From Yoonia sp035117555 (GTDB lineage Bacteria > Pseudomonadota > Alphaproteobacteria > Rhodobacterales > Rhodobacteraceae), in the NCBI RefSeq assembly GCF_035117555.1, contig NZ_JAYKPK010000001.1, positions 591,178-655,177 on the forward strand: DNA of 64,000 bases, written 5' to 3'. The position numbers and the translations under genes are program-made. Each line of letters begins with the position of its first letter. Within the stretch, counting starts at the first letter, position 1. Positions 35,809 through 43,786 of this stretch are shown in pieces. Below the pieces are notes generated by a model. The model did no database searches, was not told the DNA's origin, and saw only the letters and a list, made by a program, of their open reading frames with translations.

Positions 35809-36792
35809 ATGCGCCCCACCGCTACTGCACTCACCACCCTTCTTGCCCTGCTGCCTTCAGTTCTTCTTGCGCAGGATGTTTCGGGCAAGCTTGTCCTTTA
35901 TACCTCTCAGCCAAATGAGGATGCACAGCAGACTGTCGATGCCTTCATGGCCGCCTATCCAGGGGTCGAGGTGGAATGGTTCCGCGATGGCACGACACAG
36001 GTCATGGCCAAGCTCGCGGCAGAATTTCAGGCCGGTGCGCCGCAGCCGGACGTGCTGCTGATCGCCGATTCTGTCACCATGGAAGGGCTGAAAGCCGAAG
36101 ACCGGCTGATGGCCTATCCCGAGGCTGACACCAGCGCCTATGCCGATGGCGTGATGGACCCAGAAGGTTTCTGGTTCGCGACAAAGCTGATCACTACCGG
36201 TATCGTCTATAACACCTCTGCCACCATGGTGCCGACATCCTGGGCCGATCTGACCGCGCCTGAGGCCGAATACAATATCGTGCTGCCATCGCCGCTGACC
36301 TCGGGTGCGGCGACGATCCATATGGTGTCAATTGCCGGGGTACCTTCCTTGGGCTGGGATTATTATCAGGCGCTGGCTGATCAGGGTGCCATCGCACAGG
36401 GCGGCAATGGCGGTGTCTATCAGGCCGTCGCCGGTGGTGAGAAGCTTTACGGTTTCGTCGTCGATTTCCTTGCCATCCGTGGCAAGAATGACGGCGCCCC
36501 GGTGGAATTCGTCTTCCCCGAGGAAGGTGTCTCCGCCGTCAGCGAACCTGTGGCGATCCTGTCGACCGCGCAGAACCCCGATGCGGCAAAAGCCTTTGTC
36601 GATTTCATTATCTCGGTCGAAGGACAGGAACTGGCCGCCGCGCAAGGCTATCTGCCCGCGCATCCTGACGTAACCCCGCCCGAAGGTTTCCCGCCGGTGA
36701 GCGAGATCAATCTGATGACCTTCGATCCTGCCGCTGCATTGGCCGAAGACACCGACAACAAGATGCGCTTTACCGAAATGTTCGGCGGCTGA
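35809..36792 (+). CDS. Iron(III)-type ABC transporter substrate-binding protein
   Basis: Periplasmic binding protein of 327 residues with a signal peptide (MRPTATALTTLLALLPSVLL, cleavage after LAQ). The fold matches the ferric/phosphonate-type family: VLYTSQPNEDAQQTVDAFMA, GVEVEWFRDGTTQVMAKLAA and PDVLLIADSVTMEGLKAEDR. The C-terminal part includes VAILSTAQNPDAAKAFVDFI and LPAHPDVTPPEG. The ATG at 35809 has AAGGA eight bases upstream. Iron as ligand is the usual reading; 2-aminoethylphosphonate or another oxyanion is also found in this family. The permease gene follows after one base. Confidence 0.9.
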   Translation: MRPTATALTTLLALLPSVLLAQDVSGKLVLYTSQPNEDAQQTVDAFMAAYPGVEVEWFRDGTTQVMAKLAAEFQAGAPQPDVLLIADSVTMEGLKAEDRLMAYPEADTSAYADGVMDPEGFWFATKLITTGIVYNTSATMVPTSWADLTAPEAEYNIVLPSPLTSGAATIHMVSIAGVPSLGWDYYQALADQGAIAQGGNGGVYQAVAGGEKLYGFVVDFLAIRGKNDGAPVEFVFPEEGVSAVSEPVAILSTAQNPDAAKAFVDFIISVEGQELAAAQGYLPAHPDVTPPEGFPPVSEINLMTFDPAAALAEDTDNKMRFTEMFGG

Positions 36793-36793
36793 T

Positions 36794-38530
36794 TTGACCG
36801 CTGAAACAATCTCCCGGGGCGGTTCGCGCCGCCCCGGCTGGCGCTATGGCGAAGGGCTGACGCTGACCACCACGGTCGCAGTCGTGACATTGCTGGTGGG
36901 CGTGCCGCTCGCACTCTTGTTTCGCACCGGCCTGACGGATGATGCAGGTTACACGCTTGGCCCATTGTTAGCGGCGATGGACAGCACTGCCTTGCAACGT
37001 GCGCTGTGGCATTCGGTGCAAAGTGCTGGGCTGTCGGCGCTTTGCGCGACCATATTCGGCACACTTTTGGCCTTGATCATCGGCCTGACCGATATCCGCG
37101 CGCGCGGTCTGCTGGTGTTCCTGATCCTGCTGCCGATGATGATCCCGCCGCATGTCACCGCCATCGCCTGGCTGCAGGCCATGGGTCCGGGCAGCCCGCT
37201 GTTGAATATGTTCGGCCTCGCGCCGCCGCCCGGATCGCCGCATCCGATGCATGGGCTGGGCGGATTGGTGGCGCTGCTGACAATCCAGCACACAGCCCTA
37301 GTGTTTCTGATCCTGCGCGCCGCCCTGCGCGGTTTCCCGCGCGAAATGGTCGAGGCTGCACGGCTGTCCGGTGCCGGCATGGGCCGCATTCTGTGGCGCG
37401 TGATTCTGCCACTTTTGGCGCCTGCTCTGCTGGCGGGGTTCATGCTGGCCTTCACCGCTGCCTTGGGCAATTTCGGCATCAATGCGCTGATCGGCGTGCC
37501 TGCGCGCTATACCACCCTGCCCGTGCTGATCTGGCAGCGGCTGGCGGCTTTCGGCCCCGGCATGTTGTCCGGCGTCGCCGTGATCGCGATCATTCTGGCG
37601 CTGCTGACGCTGGCGGTGCTGAGCCTGCAATTATTCCTGACCCGCCGCCTGCGCACGCAGATGAGCGGTCTGGCCCAGTCCCCCTTGGCGCATCCTTTGG
37701 GCGCGTTCCGCCCTGTGGTCGAAGCCGGGTTGTGGCTGGTCGTCGTCGCCACTTTGGTGCTGCCGCTGACGGCGCTGGTCACCACATCTTTGGTGCCGAC
37801 CTATGGTGTGCCTTTGTCCCGCACGACCGCGACTTTCGCGAATTATGCGGAAGTGCTGTTTCGTCAGAGCGTGACGGCCCGTGCCTTTGCCAATTCGACG
37901 TTCATCGCCAGCGCGGCGGCCATTGTGATCGCGATCCTCGCCATCGCCCTGGGGCATTTCATGACCCGCGGGTCGCGCAGCGGCCAACGCGCGGCCAGCC
38001 TTGCCGCTGGGCAGGCAGAGATGGCCTATGCGATCCCCGGTCTGGTGATTTCGGTCGCCTTCATCCTTGCCTTTCTCCAACCGCTGCCGGTGCTGGGCCT
38101 GCGGCTTTACAATACGCTGTGGATCATCCTGCTGGCCTATGTCGCGGCCTTTCTTGCCATCGGGCTGAAACCTGTGGTCGCGGCCTTTTCACAGATGGAC
38201 AGCAGCCTTGATGATGCAGGCCGGGTCGCGGGCGCAGGATTCGGGCGGCGGATGCTGCGGATATCCGGCCCACTGGCCGCACCTGCCGCCGCATCAGGCG
38301 CAATGCTGGTGTTTCTGACCGCTTACAACGAGGTGACAGTGTCATCACTGCTGTGGTCGACGGGGAATGAGACGATTGGCACCGTCATCTTCAACTATGA
38401 AAACGGCGGCTACACGACGCTTGCGTCAGCCATGTCAGTCGTCACCGTGCTGGCGACAATCATGCTGATGCTGGGGCTGAACCTCTTTGCCCGCCGCGTA
38501 CCGCCGGGTGTGATCCCATGGCGGGCCTGA
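36794..38530 (+). CDS. Iron(III)-type ABC transporter permease, two fused halves (FbpB type)
   Basis: Inner-membrane permease of 578 residues made of two BPD_transp_1 halves in one chain. The first coupling loop is VEAARLSGAGMGRILWRVIL near residue 190 and the second is LDDAGRVAGAGFGRRMLRIS near 475. About twelve helices are spread over both halves. The start is TTG one base after the stop of the binding-protein gene; no better ATG is near. The ATPase partner is on the opposite strand just downstream, so this gene ends at the convergent boundary. Confidence 0.92.
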   Translation: MTAETISRGGSRRPGWRYGEGLTLTTTVAVVTLLVGVPLALLFRTGLTDDAGYTLGPLLAAMDSTALQRALWHSVQSAGLSALCATIFGTLLALIIGLTDIRARGLLVFLILLPMMIPPHVTAIAWLQAMGPGSPLLNMFGLAPPPGSPHPMHGLGGLVALLTIQHTALVFLILRAALRGFPREMVEAARLSGAGMGRILWRVILPLLAPALLAGFMLAFTAALGNFGINALIGVPARYTTLPVLIWQRLAAFGPGMLSGVAVIAIILALLTLAVLSLQLFLTRRLRTQMSGLAQSPLAHPLGAFRPVVEAGLWLVVVATLVLPLTALVTTSLVPTYGVPLSRTTATFANYAEVLFRQSVTARAFANSTFIASAAAIVIAILAIALGHFMTRGSRSGQRAASLAAGQAEMAYAIPGLVISVAFILAFLQPLPVLGLRLYNTLWIILLAYVAAFLAIGLKPVVAAFSQMDSSLDDAGRVAGAGFGRRMLRISGPLAAPAAASGAMLVFLTAYNEVTVSSLLWSTGNETIGTVIFNYENGGYTTLASAMSVVTVLATIMLMLGLNLFARRVPPGVIPWRA

Positions 38531-38533
38531 GCG

Positions 38534-39577
38534 TTAGTCCTGTGGCAAAACCCAGCCGCCGTTGATCATCAGATCGACATTTTCCCCAACGGCGGGCTTA
38601 TCCTGCAGACTGATCGGCAATGCCTCGGGCAACCCGTCAACCTCGACCAAAGCATCCCAGTGATTACCGCGAAAGGTCAGGCGGGCGATCCGCGCCGCCA
38701 GCCCGCCGGCACCCAAGGCAATCTGTTCGGGCCGCAGCATTAGTCGCGCCGCACCTGTCTGCGTGCCGACAGGGCAATCCGCCGTAACCACTACCGGACC
38801 CAGCCTGACCTGCGCCTTTGTCCCCATGACGCCGACAACCTCAACCGGCAGAACCACGCCTTTGCCGATGAAACCCGCGACACGGTCGCATACCGGGCGG
38901 GCATAAACCTCTTCCGGCGGGCCGGATTGCAGGATCCGCCCCTCCCACATCACCGCGATCTGCCCGGCGAGGGCCATCGCCTCATGCTGGTCATGGGTGA
39001 TGTAAAGCGTCGTCGCCGCACTGCGGCGGTGAAAGGCGGCCAGTTCCTCTTCCATACTCGCGCGCAGATGCGGGTCGAGGTTGGCCAGCGGTTCATCCAT
39101 CAGGATCGTCCGTGCGCCCTGCGCCAGACAGCGCGCGAGCGCCACCCGCTGCCTTTGCCCGCCCGACAGTTCGGCAGGCATACGTGCGGCATGCGGTGTC
39201 AGCGCGACAGTTTCCAGATGGCCCGCCGCCGCCTGCTGCGCCGCCTTGCGCCCCATCCCGGCGGTTTCCAACGGAAAAGCCACATTGCCCGCGACACTCA
39301 TATGCGGCCAAAGCGCATAGGATTGAAATACCACGCCCACGCCGCGATCCTCGGGGCCGATATGCAGGCCCGGCCCGGCGACCACTTTGCCATTGAGGGC
39401 GATTGTGCCGCTGTCGGGCTTTTCCAGCCCCACGATCAGCCGCAATAATGTTGATTTCCCACATCCTGACGGGCCAACGACAACAAAAAATGTGCCTGCA
39501 GGAATGTCGAGAGTGACGTCTTCCACCGCCATCTTGCCCGAAAAGCTGCGTGACACCGCGTTCAGTTGGATGCTCAT
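38534..39577 (-). CDS. ABC transporter ATP-binding protein (FbpC/PotA type)
   Basis: Cytoplasmic ATPase of 347 residues. Walker A GPSGCGKST near residue 35, signature LSGGQRQRVALARCL, Walker B TILMDEPLANLDPHL and the H-loop TTLYITHDQHEAMALA are all intact; a TOBE domain fills the last third (VEVVGVMGTKAQVRLGPVVV and LMLRPEQIALG). The ATG at 39577 fits the family start; the SD is weak. The stop is three bases from the end of the permease gene on the other strand, so binding-protein and permease genes converge with their ATPase. Its partner is assumed from location. Confidence 0.92.
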   Translation of the reverse strand: MSIQLNAVSRSFSGKMAVEDVTLDIPAGTFFVVVGPSGCGKSTLLRLIVGLEKPDSGTIALNGKVVAGPGLHIGPEDRGVGVVFQSYALWPHMSVAGNVAFPLETAGMGRKAAQQAAAGHLETVALTPHAARMPAELSGGQRQRVALARCLAQGARTILMDEPLANLDPHLRASMEEELAAFHRRSAATTLYITHDQHEAMALAGQIAVMWEGRILQSGPPEEVYARPVCDRVAGFIGKGVVLPVEVVGVMGTKAQVRLGPVVVTADCPVGTQTGAARLMLRPEQIALGAGGLAARIARLTFRGNHWDALVEVDGLPEALPISLQDKPAVGENVDLMINGGWVLPQD

Positions 39578-39872
39578 AGAGTTGGTCCCAAAGCTGTCCT
39601 GGCGCACGCAACCGCGCCGCCGGGAAATGACGAATTCACCGACTCTCTATCCGCATTTTTCATGACATGCGATTGACGCATCGCAAATTCTGATCACCGA
39701 ATGCCATGCCATGCCAGATCAGTGACGGAAGAGGATCGCATGAGTGCACGAAAAACTTTGCCGCCCAATGGCGTGATCAATGTCCGGCAAAACCACGCCA
39801 CCCTGCCACGCTGAACCAAATCCGATCCGCTGCGTTGCATCTGCATACCAGTCCAAAAATCCGGAGCATGAG
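39578..39872. other. Divergent intergenic region
   Basis: About 295 bases between the ATPase gene (minus) and the aldehyde oxidoreductase operon (plus). It must contain both promoters. Short repeats (TGCCATGCCATGCCA near 39703) are visible but no convincing regulator site. A 24-codon frame at 39740-39814 with GAGG before its ATG could be a leader peptide, but nothing else supports it. Confidence 0.4.
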
Positions 39873-40379
39873 ATGCAGTCTAAGCTGAAGATCAACAACG
39901 CCGAATATCATCTGGATCACGATCCACGCACCTCGCTTCTGGATGCTTTGCGCAATCACCTCGGCCTGACGGGCACCAAGAAAGGCTGCGATCACGGCCA
40001 ATGCGGCGCTTGCACGATTTTGGTGAATGGTCGGCGCATCAACTCATGCCTCACCCTCGCCTGCATGCACGATGGTGATGAGATCACGACAATTGAAGGG
40101 ATCGGCACGCCAGATGAAATGTCTGACTTGCAGAGTACCTTCATAGACCATGATGCCTTTCAATGCGGCTATTGCACGCCGGGCCAGATTTGCTCAGCTA
40201 CTGCGATGTTGGAAGAAGCACGCCAAGGCTGGCCCAGCCATGTCACCGATGATCTGACGCAAAGCGCTGATTTGTCCGATGCAGAGATTTCCGAACGGAT
40301 GAGCGGCAATCTGTGCCGCTGTTCGGCCTATCCCAATATCGTGGCAGCCATCCGGCAAATGGCAGGTGAAACACAATGA
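39873..40379 (+). CDS. Aldehyde oxidoreductase 2Fe-2S subunit (PaoA-like, no Tat signal)
   Basis: Iron-sulfur subunit of 168 residues of a molybdenum hydroxylase. Two [2Fe-2S] sites are visible: plant-type Cys in GCDHGQCGACTILVNG (about 43-58) and the C-terminal set CGYCTPGQ with SGNLCRCSAYPNI. E. coli PaoA carries a Tat leader and sends the complex to the periplasm; here the protein starts directly with MQSKLKINNAEYHLDHDPRT, so the complex should be cytoplasmic. The ATG at 39873 has GGAG six bases upstream. The stop overlaps the FAD-subunit gene by four bases. Confidence 0.92.
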   Translation: MQSKLKINNAEYHLDHDPRTSLLDALRNHLGLTGTKKGCDHGQCGACTILVNGRRINSCLTLACMHDGDEITTIEGIGTPDEMSDLQSTFIDHDAFQCGYCTPGQICSATAMLEEARQGWPSHVTDDLTQSADLSDAEISERMSGNLCRCSAYPNIVAAIRQMAGETQ

Positions 40380-41362
40380 AGACCTTCACCTATAGCCGGG
40401 CAGAGTCACAGAGTGACGCCGTTCAATCAGCACAAGCCGGGACCGCTTTTATTGCCGGTGGCACCAACCTTCTTGACCTGATGAAGCTGGAAGTCATGAC
40501 CCCGGATCATCTGGTCGACATCAACCACCTTGACCTCAAGCGGATCGAAGAAACCGCGGATGGCGGCCTGCGTATCGGGGCGCTGGTGTCCAACAGCGAT
40601 CTGGCGAATGACATGCGGGTCAGGACAAGCTGGCCGCTTTTATCACAGGCGCTGCTGTCCGGTGCCTCGGGCCAGTTGCGCAACAAGGCGACGACCGGCG
40701 GCAATCTGCTGCAACGCACACGCTGCTATTATTTCTATGACACCGACACCCCCTGCAACAAAAGAACCCCCGGCAGCGGCTGTGCGGCGCAGGGCGGTTT
40801 CAACCGGATCCACGCGATCTTTGGGACGAGCGAGGCCTGCATCGCCACCCACCCCAGCGACATGGCCGTCGCCTTGCGCGCGCTCGGGGCAAAGGTTGAA
40901 ATTCTGCGCAATGACGGTGAGGTGCAGAAGGTTCCCTTGGGCGAGCTTTACCGCTTTCCCGGCGACAATCCTGAGGTCGAAACGATCCTACACCCCGGCG
41001 ACCTGATCACCCATGTGCTGCTGCCAGCGCCTTTGGGCGGCACGCAAATCTACCGCAAAGTCCGCGACCGCGCCTCCTATGCATTTGCGCTGGTCTCAGT
41101 GGCGGCAATCATGAGATTACAAAACGGCAAGATTTCCACAGCACGGCTAGCCTTCGGCGGCGTCGCCCCCTTCCCTTGGCGCGTGCCGGAGGTGGAGGAC
41201 CTGATAGAAGGCCAAGCTCCATCGCCTGCGCTATGGACACAAGCGGCTGACCTGCTGCTGCAAGACGCCAAAGGTCAGGGCAGCAATGATTTCAAGATCC
41301 CGCTGCTACGCCGGACATTGGCGGCGGTACTGGAACAAGCGACGAACGGAGCAGACATATGA
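40376..41362 (+). CDS. Aldehyde oxidoreductase FAD-binding subunit (PaoB-like) with extra 4Fe-4S motif
   Basis: FAD subunit of 328 residues. The FAD-binding region has AGTAFIAGGTNLLDLMKLEV near residue 30 and KATTGGNLLQRTRC near 110. After this, Cys residues in RTRCYYFYDTDTPCNKR, PGSGCAAQGGFNR and TSEACIATHP match the additional [4Fe-4S] cluster insertion known in PaoB. Electrons would pass from the Mo centre through the 2Fe-2S subunit to FAD. Both ends overlap neighbouring genes by four bases, so all three subunits are made together. Confidence 0.93.
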   Translation: MKTFTYSRAESQSDAVQSAQAGTAFIAGGTNLLDLMKLEVMTPDHLVDINHLDLKRIEETADGGLRIGALVSNSDLANDMRVRTSWPLLSQALLSGASGQLRNKATTGGNLLQRTRCYYFYDTDTPCNKRTPGSGCAAQGGFNRIHAIFGTSEACIATHPSDMAVALRALGAKVEILRNDGEVQKVPLGELYRFPGDNPEVETILHPGDLITHVLLPAPLGGTQIYRKVRDRASYAFALVSVAAIMRLQNGKISTARLAFGGVAPFPWRVPEVEDLIEGQAPSPALWTQAADLLLQDAKGQGSNDFKIPLLRRTLAAVLEQATNGADI

Positions 41363-43557
41363 GCACGCATCTGAAGATGGACGAACCTGATCACCGCCGC
41401 CGGCTTGACCATATGGCGCAAGGTATCATCGGCACCGGGATGAACCGACCCGATGGCAAGGCCAAGGTGACGGGTACTGCCCCTTTTGCCTATGAGGTTC
41501 AGCCGGAGGGAATGGCCTATGGCGTGCTTGTGCGCGCGGCGGTCACCTGTGGCACGCTAAAGCACGTCGACAGCGACAAGGTCGCCGCATTGCCCGGTGT
41601 TCTTGCCGTGATGCATGGGCCAAAGTTCCTGCGCAATCCGGCACAGGGCACCGCCGACAAAGCCCCGGTGCAAGGCAGTGAGGATATCGCCTATTGGGGT
41701 CAGCCGGTCGCGCTTGTTGTCGCTGAAACATTTGAACAGGCCCGCCATGGGGCACAGATGCTGCAGCTCGAGATCAAGGCCAAGTCAGGACAGGTCGACC
41801 CCGAAACGGCCACTTTCGAAACACCCGAGAAAAAGCAGGACAGCCAAGGCGATCTGGATCAGGCGATGCAGCAAGCGGATTTCACTGTCGATGTCACCTA
41901 CACCACCCCGGGTCACAACAGCGCCGCGATGGAGCCGCATGCATCGATCGCCGCATGGGACGGCGATCAGTTGACGCTGCGTGGCAGCTATCAGATGCCC
42001 AATTACAATATCAACGAACTTGCCTCTTCCCTTGGGATTACGCCCGAAAAGGTCAGAATATTGTCGCCTTTCGTCGGCGGCGGCTTTGGCTCGAAACTCG
42101 GCATTGCACCCGAAGCGGTCGCCGCGGCACTCGCAGCGCGGGAACTGGCACGCCCGGTGGGTGTTGCCTTGAGCCGCAAGCAAGTGTTCGAGGCGACAAT
42201 GCGCCGCTCAGAAAGCCGTCAACGTGTCAAGCTGGCCGCAGATGCGCAGGGGCAGCTTACGGCCATCGGGCATGACGCCTATGTTTCCAACCTACCGGAT
42301 GAGGATTTTTCCGAACCTGTGACGCAGGCGACGCCGTTCACCTATCAGGGTGAGAACCGCGTCATCGGCCATCACATCGCCCGGGTGAACCGGACCTGTG
42401 CAGGCTCTGTCCGCGCGCCAGGGGAATCCATCGGCCTGACCGTGCTGGAAAATGCGATGGATGAACTGGCTGATGTGCTGGCGATTGATCCGGTCGAATT
42501 CCGGCTGAAGAATATTCCGGACAAGAACCCCACCTCGGGTCTTCCTTTTTCCTCTCACAAGCTTGCCGAAGCATTACGCACTGGACGCGACAGGTTCGGA
42601 TGGGACGCACGCAACCCAAAACCCGGATCTTGCAGAGAAGGCGAATGGCTGCTCGGGATGGGCATGGCATCGGCGGTGCGCGTCAATATTCTGGCTGAGG
42701 CGCGTGCGCGCGTGACCCTGTCTCCTGGCGGAGAGGCCCACGTAGAAACCGACATGACCGATATCGGCACAGGCACCTATGCAATCCTGACGCAGATTTG
42801 CGGCGAAATGCTGGGCCTGCCAGCCGAAAAGATCACGGTGTCGCTGGGTGACACCTCGCATCCGCGCGGGCCGGGGTCTGGCGGGTCTTGGGGCGCGTCT
42901 TCGGCAGGCACCGCCGTCTTTCTCGCCTGCGAGCAAATTCGCGCGGAGATCGCCAAAAAGCTGGATGCGGATGAGACAGATCTGAGTTTCAAAGATGGCC
43001 ATGTCATATTTGAAAACCGTCAGACGCCCCTGACCGACCTCATTGACGCAGCCATCACAATCGAAGGGCATGTCGAACCGGGCAAAACCATGAAGGACGT
43101 GACCCAAGCCACCTATGGCGCGCATTTCGCTGAAGTCGCTGTCAATGCCGTGACGGGAGAGACCCGGGTACGGCGCATGCTGGGCGTGTTCGCTGCAGGG
43201 CGCATCCTGAATGAAAAAACGGCGCGGTCCCAGTGCCTTGGCGGGATGACCTTCGGGATCGGTATGGCCCTGACCGAAGAGTTGGTCCATGATCCGCGAC
43301 ATGGTCAGATCGTCAATCACGACTTTGCCGAATATCATCTCCCGGTGAACGCCGATGTCCCGCAACTCGATGTCGTCTTTCTTGAAGAGCGCGACGATTA
43401 CGCCAACCCGATGCAATCAAAGGGCATCGGCGAACTGGGCATCTGCGGTGCGGCGGCTGCCATTACCAATGCGATGTTTAACGCGACGGGTGTGCGTGTC
43501 CGCGATTATCCCGCCACGCTGGACAAAGTGCTGGCCGGTTTTGAGGATGGTTGTTGA
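41359..43557 (+). CDS. Aldehyde oxidoreductase molybdopterin subunit (PaoC-like)
   Basis: Catalytic subunit of 732 residues of the xanthine oxidase family, binding the molybdenum cofactor. It begins IGTGMNRPDGKAKVTGTAPF, then has LSPFVGGGFGSKLGIAPEAV near residue 235, FRLKNIPDKNPTSGLPF, GSGGSWGASSAGTAVFLACE near 510 and the C-terminal QSKGIGELGICGAAAAITNA, which contains the catalytic Glu. PaoC-type enzymes oxidise aromatic aldehydes to acids; the substrate here is not known. No XdhC/PaoD-type maturation gene follows; the next gene is tex after about 230 bases. Confidence 0.93.
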   Translation: MSTHLKMDEPDHRRRLDHMAQGIIGTGMNRPDGKAKVTGTAPFAYEVQPEGMAYGVLVRAAVTCGTLKHVDSDKVAALPGVLAVMHGPKFLRNPAQGTADKAPVQGSEDIAYWGQPVALVVAETFEQARHGAQMLQLEIKAKSGQVDPETATFETPEKKQDSQGDLDQAMQQADFTVDVTYTTPGHNSAAMEPHASIAAWDGDQLTLRGSYQMPNYNINELASSLGITPEKVRILSPFVGGGFGSKLGIAPEAVAAALAARELARPVGVALSRKQVFEATMRRSESRQRVKLAADAQGQLTAIGHDAYVSNLPDEDFSEPVTQATPFTYQGENRVIGHHIARVNRTCAGSVRAPGESIGLTVLENAMDELADVLAIDPVEFRLKNIPDKNPTSGLPFSSHKLAEALRTGRDRFGWDARNPKPGSCREGEWLLGMGMASAVRVNILAEARARVTLSPGGEAHVETDMTDIGTGTYAILTQICGEMLGLPAEKITVSLGDTSHPRGPGSGGSWGASSAGTAVFLACEQIRAEIAKKLDADETDLSFKDGHVIFENRQTPLTDLIDAAITIEGHVEPGKTMKDVTQATYGAHFAEVAVNAVTGETRVRRMLGVFAAGRILNEKTARSQCLGGMTFGIGMALTEELVHDPRHGQIVNHDFAEYHLPVNADVPQLDVVFLEERDDYANPMQSKGIGELGICGAAAAITNAMFNATGVRVRDYPATLDKVLAGFEDGC

Positions 43558-43786
43558 GCTTGGGGAAGATGCGGACATCCGGGTCGCCCTGATACCCAGA
43601 GTTACAAAACCCGATACGCAGATTTAGGCATTGTGGCCGCTGCGATCTGCCCACTTTATGGCGCGGATCTTGCGATATCATCATGCGCCAAATCGCGCGT
43701 CACGGTGTCAAACACTGTGCAATGGACTTGGCGGCACGTGGATGTACCGCTATCACAATCCTTCCAAAGCCACGAAGGACCCAGTC

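Noticed and set aside
39740..39814. A 24-codon leader-like frame before the aldehyde oxidoreductase operon
   Set aside because: A GAGG precedes its ATG, but no run of regulatory codons or terminator/antiterminator pair follows.
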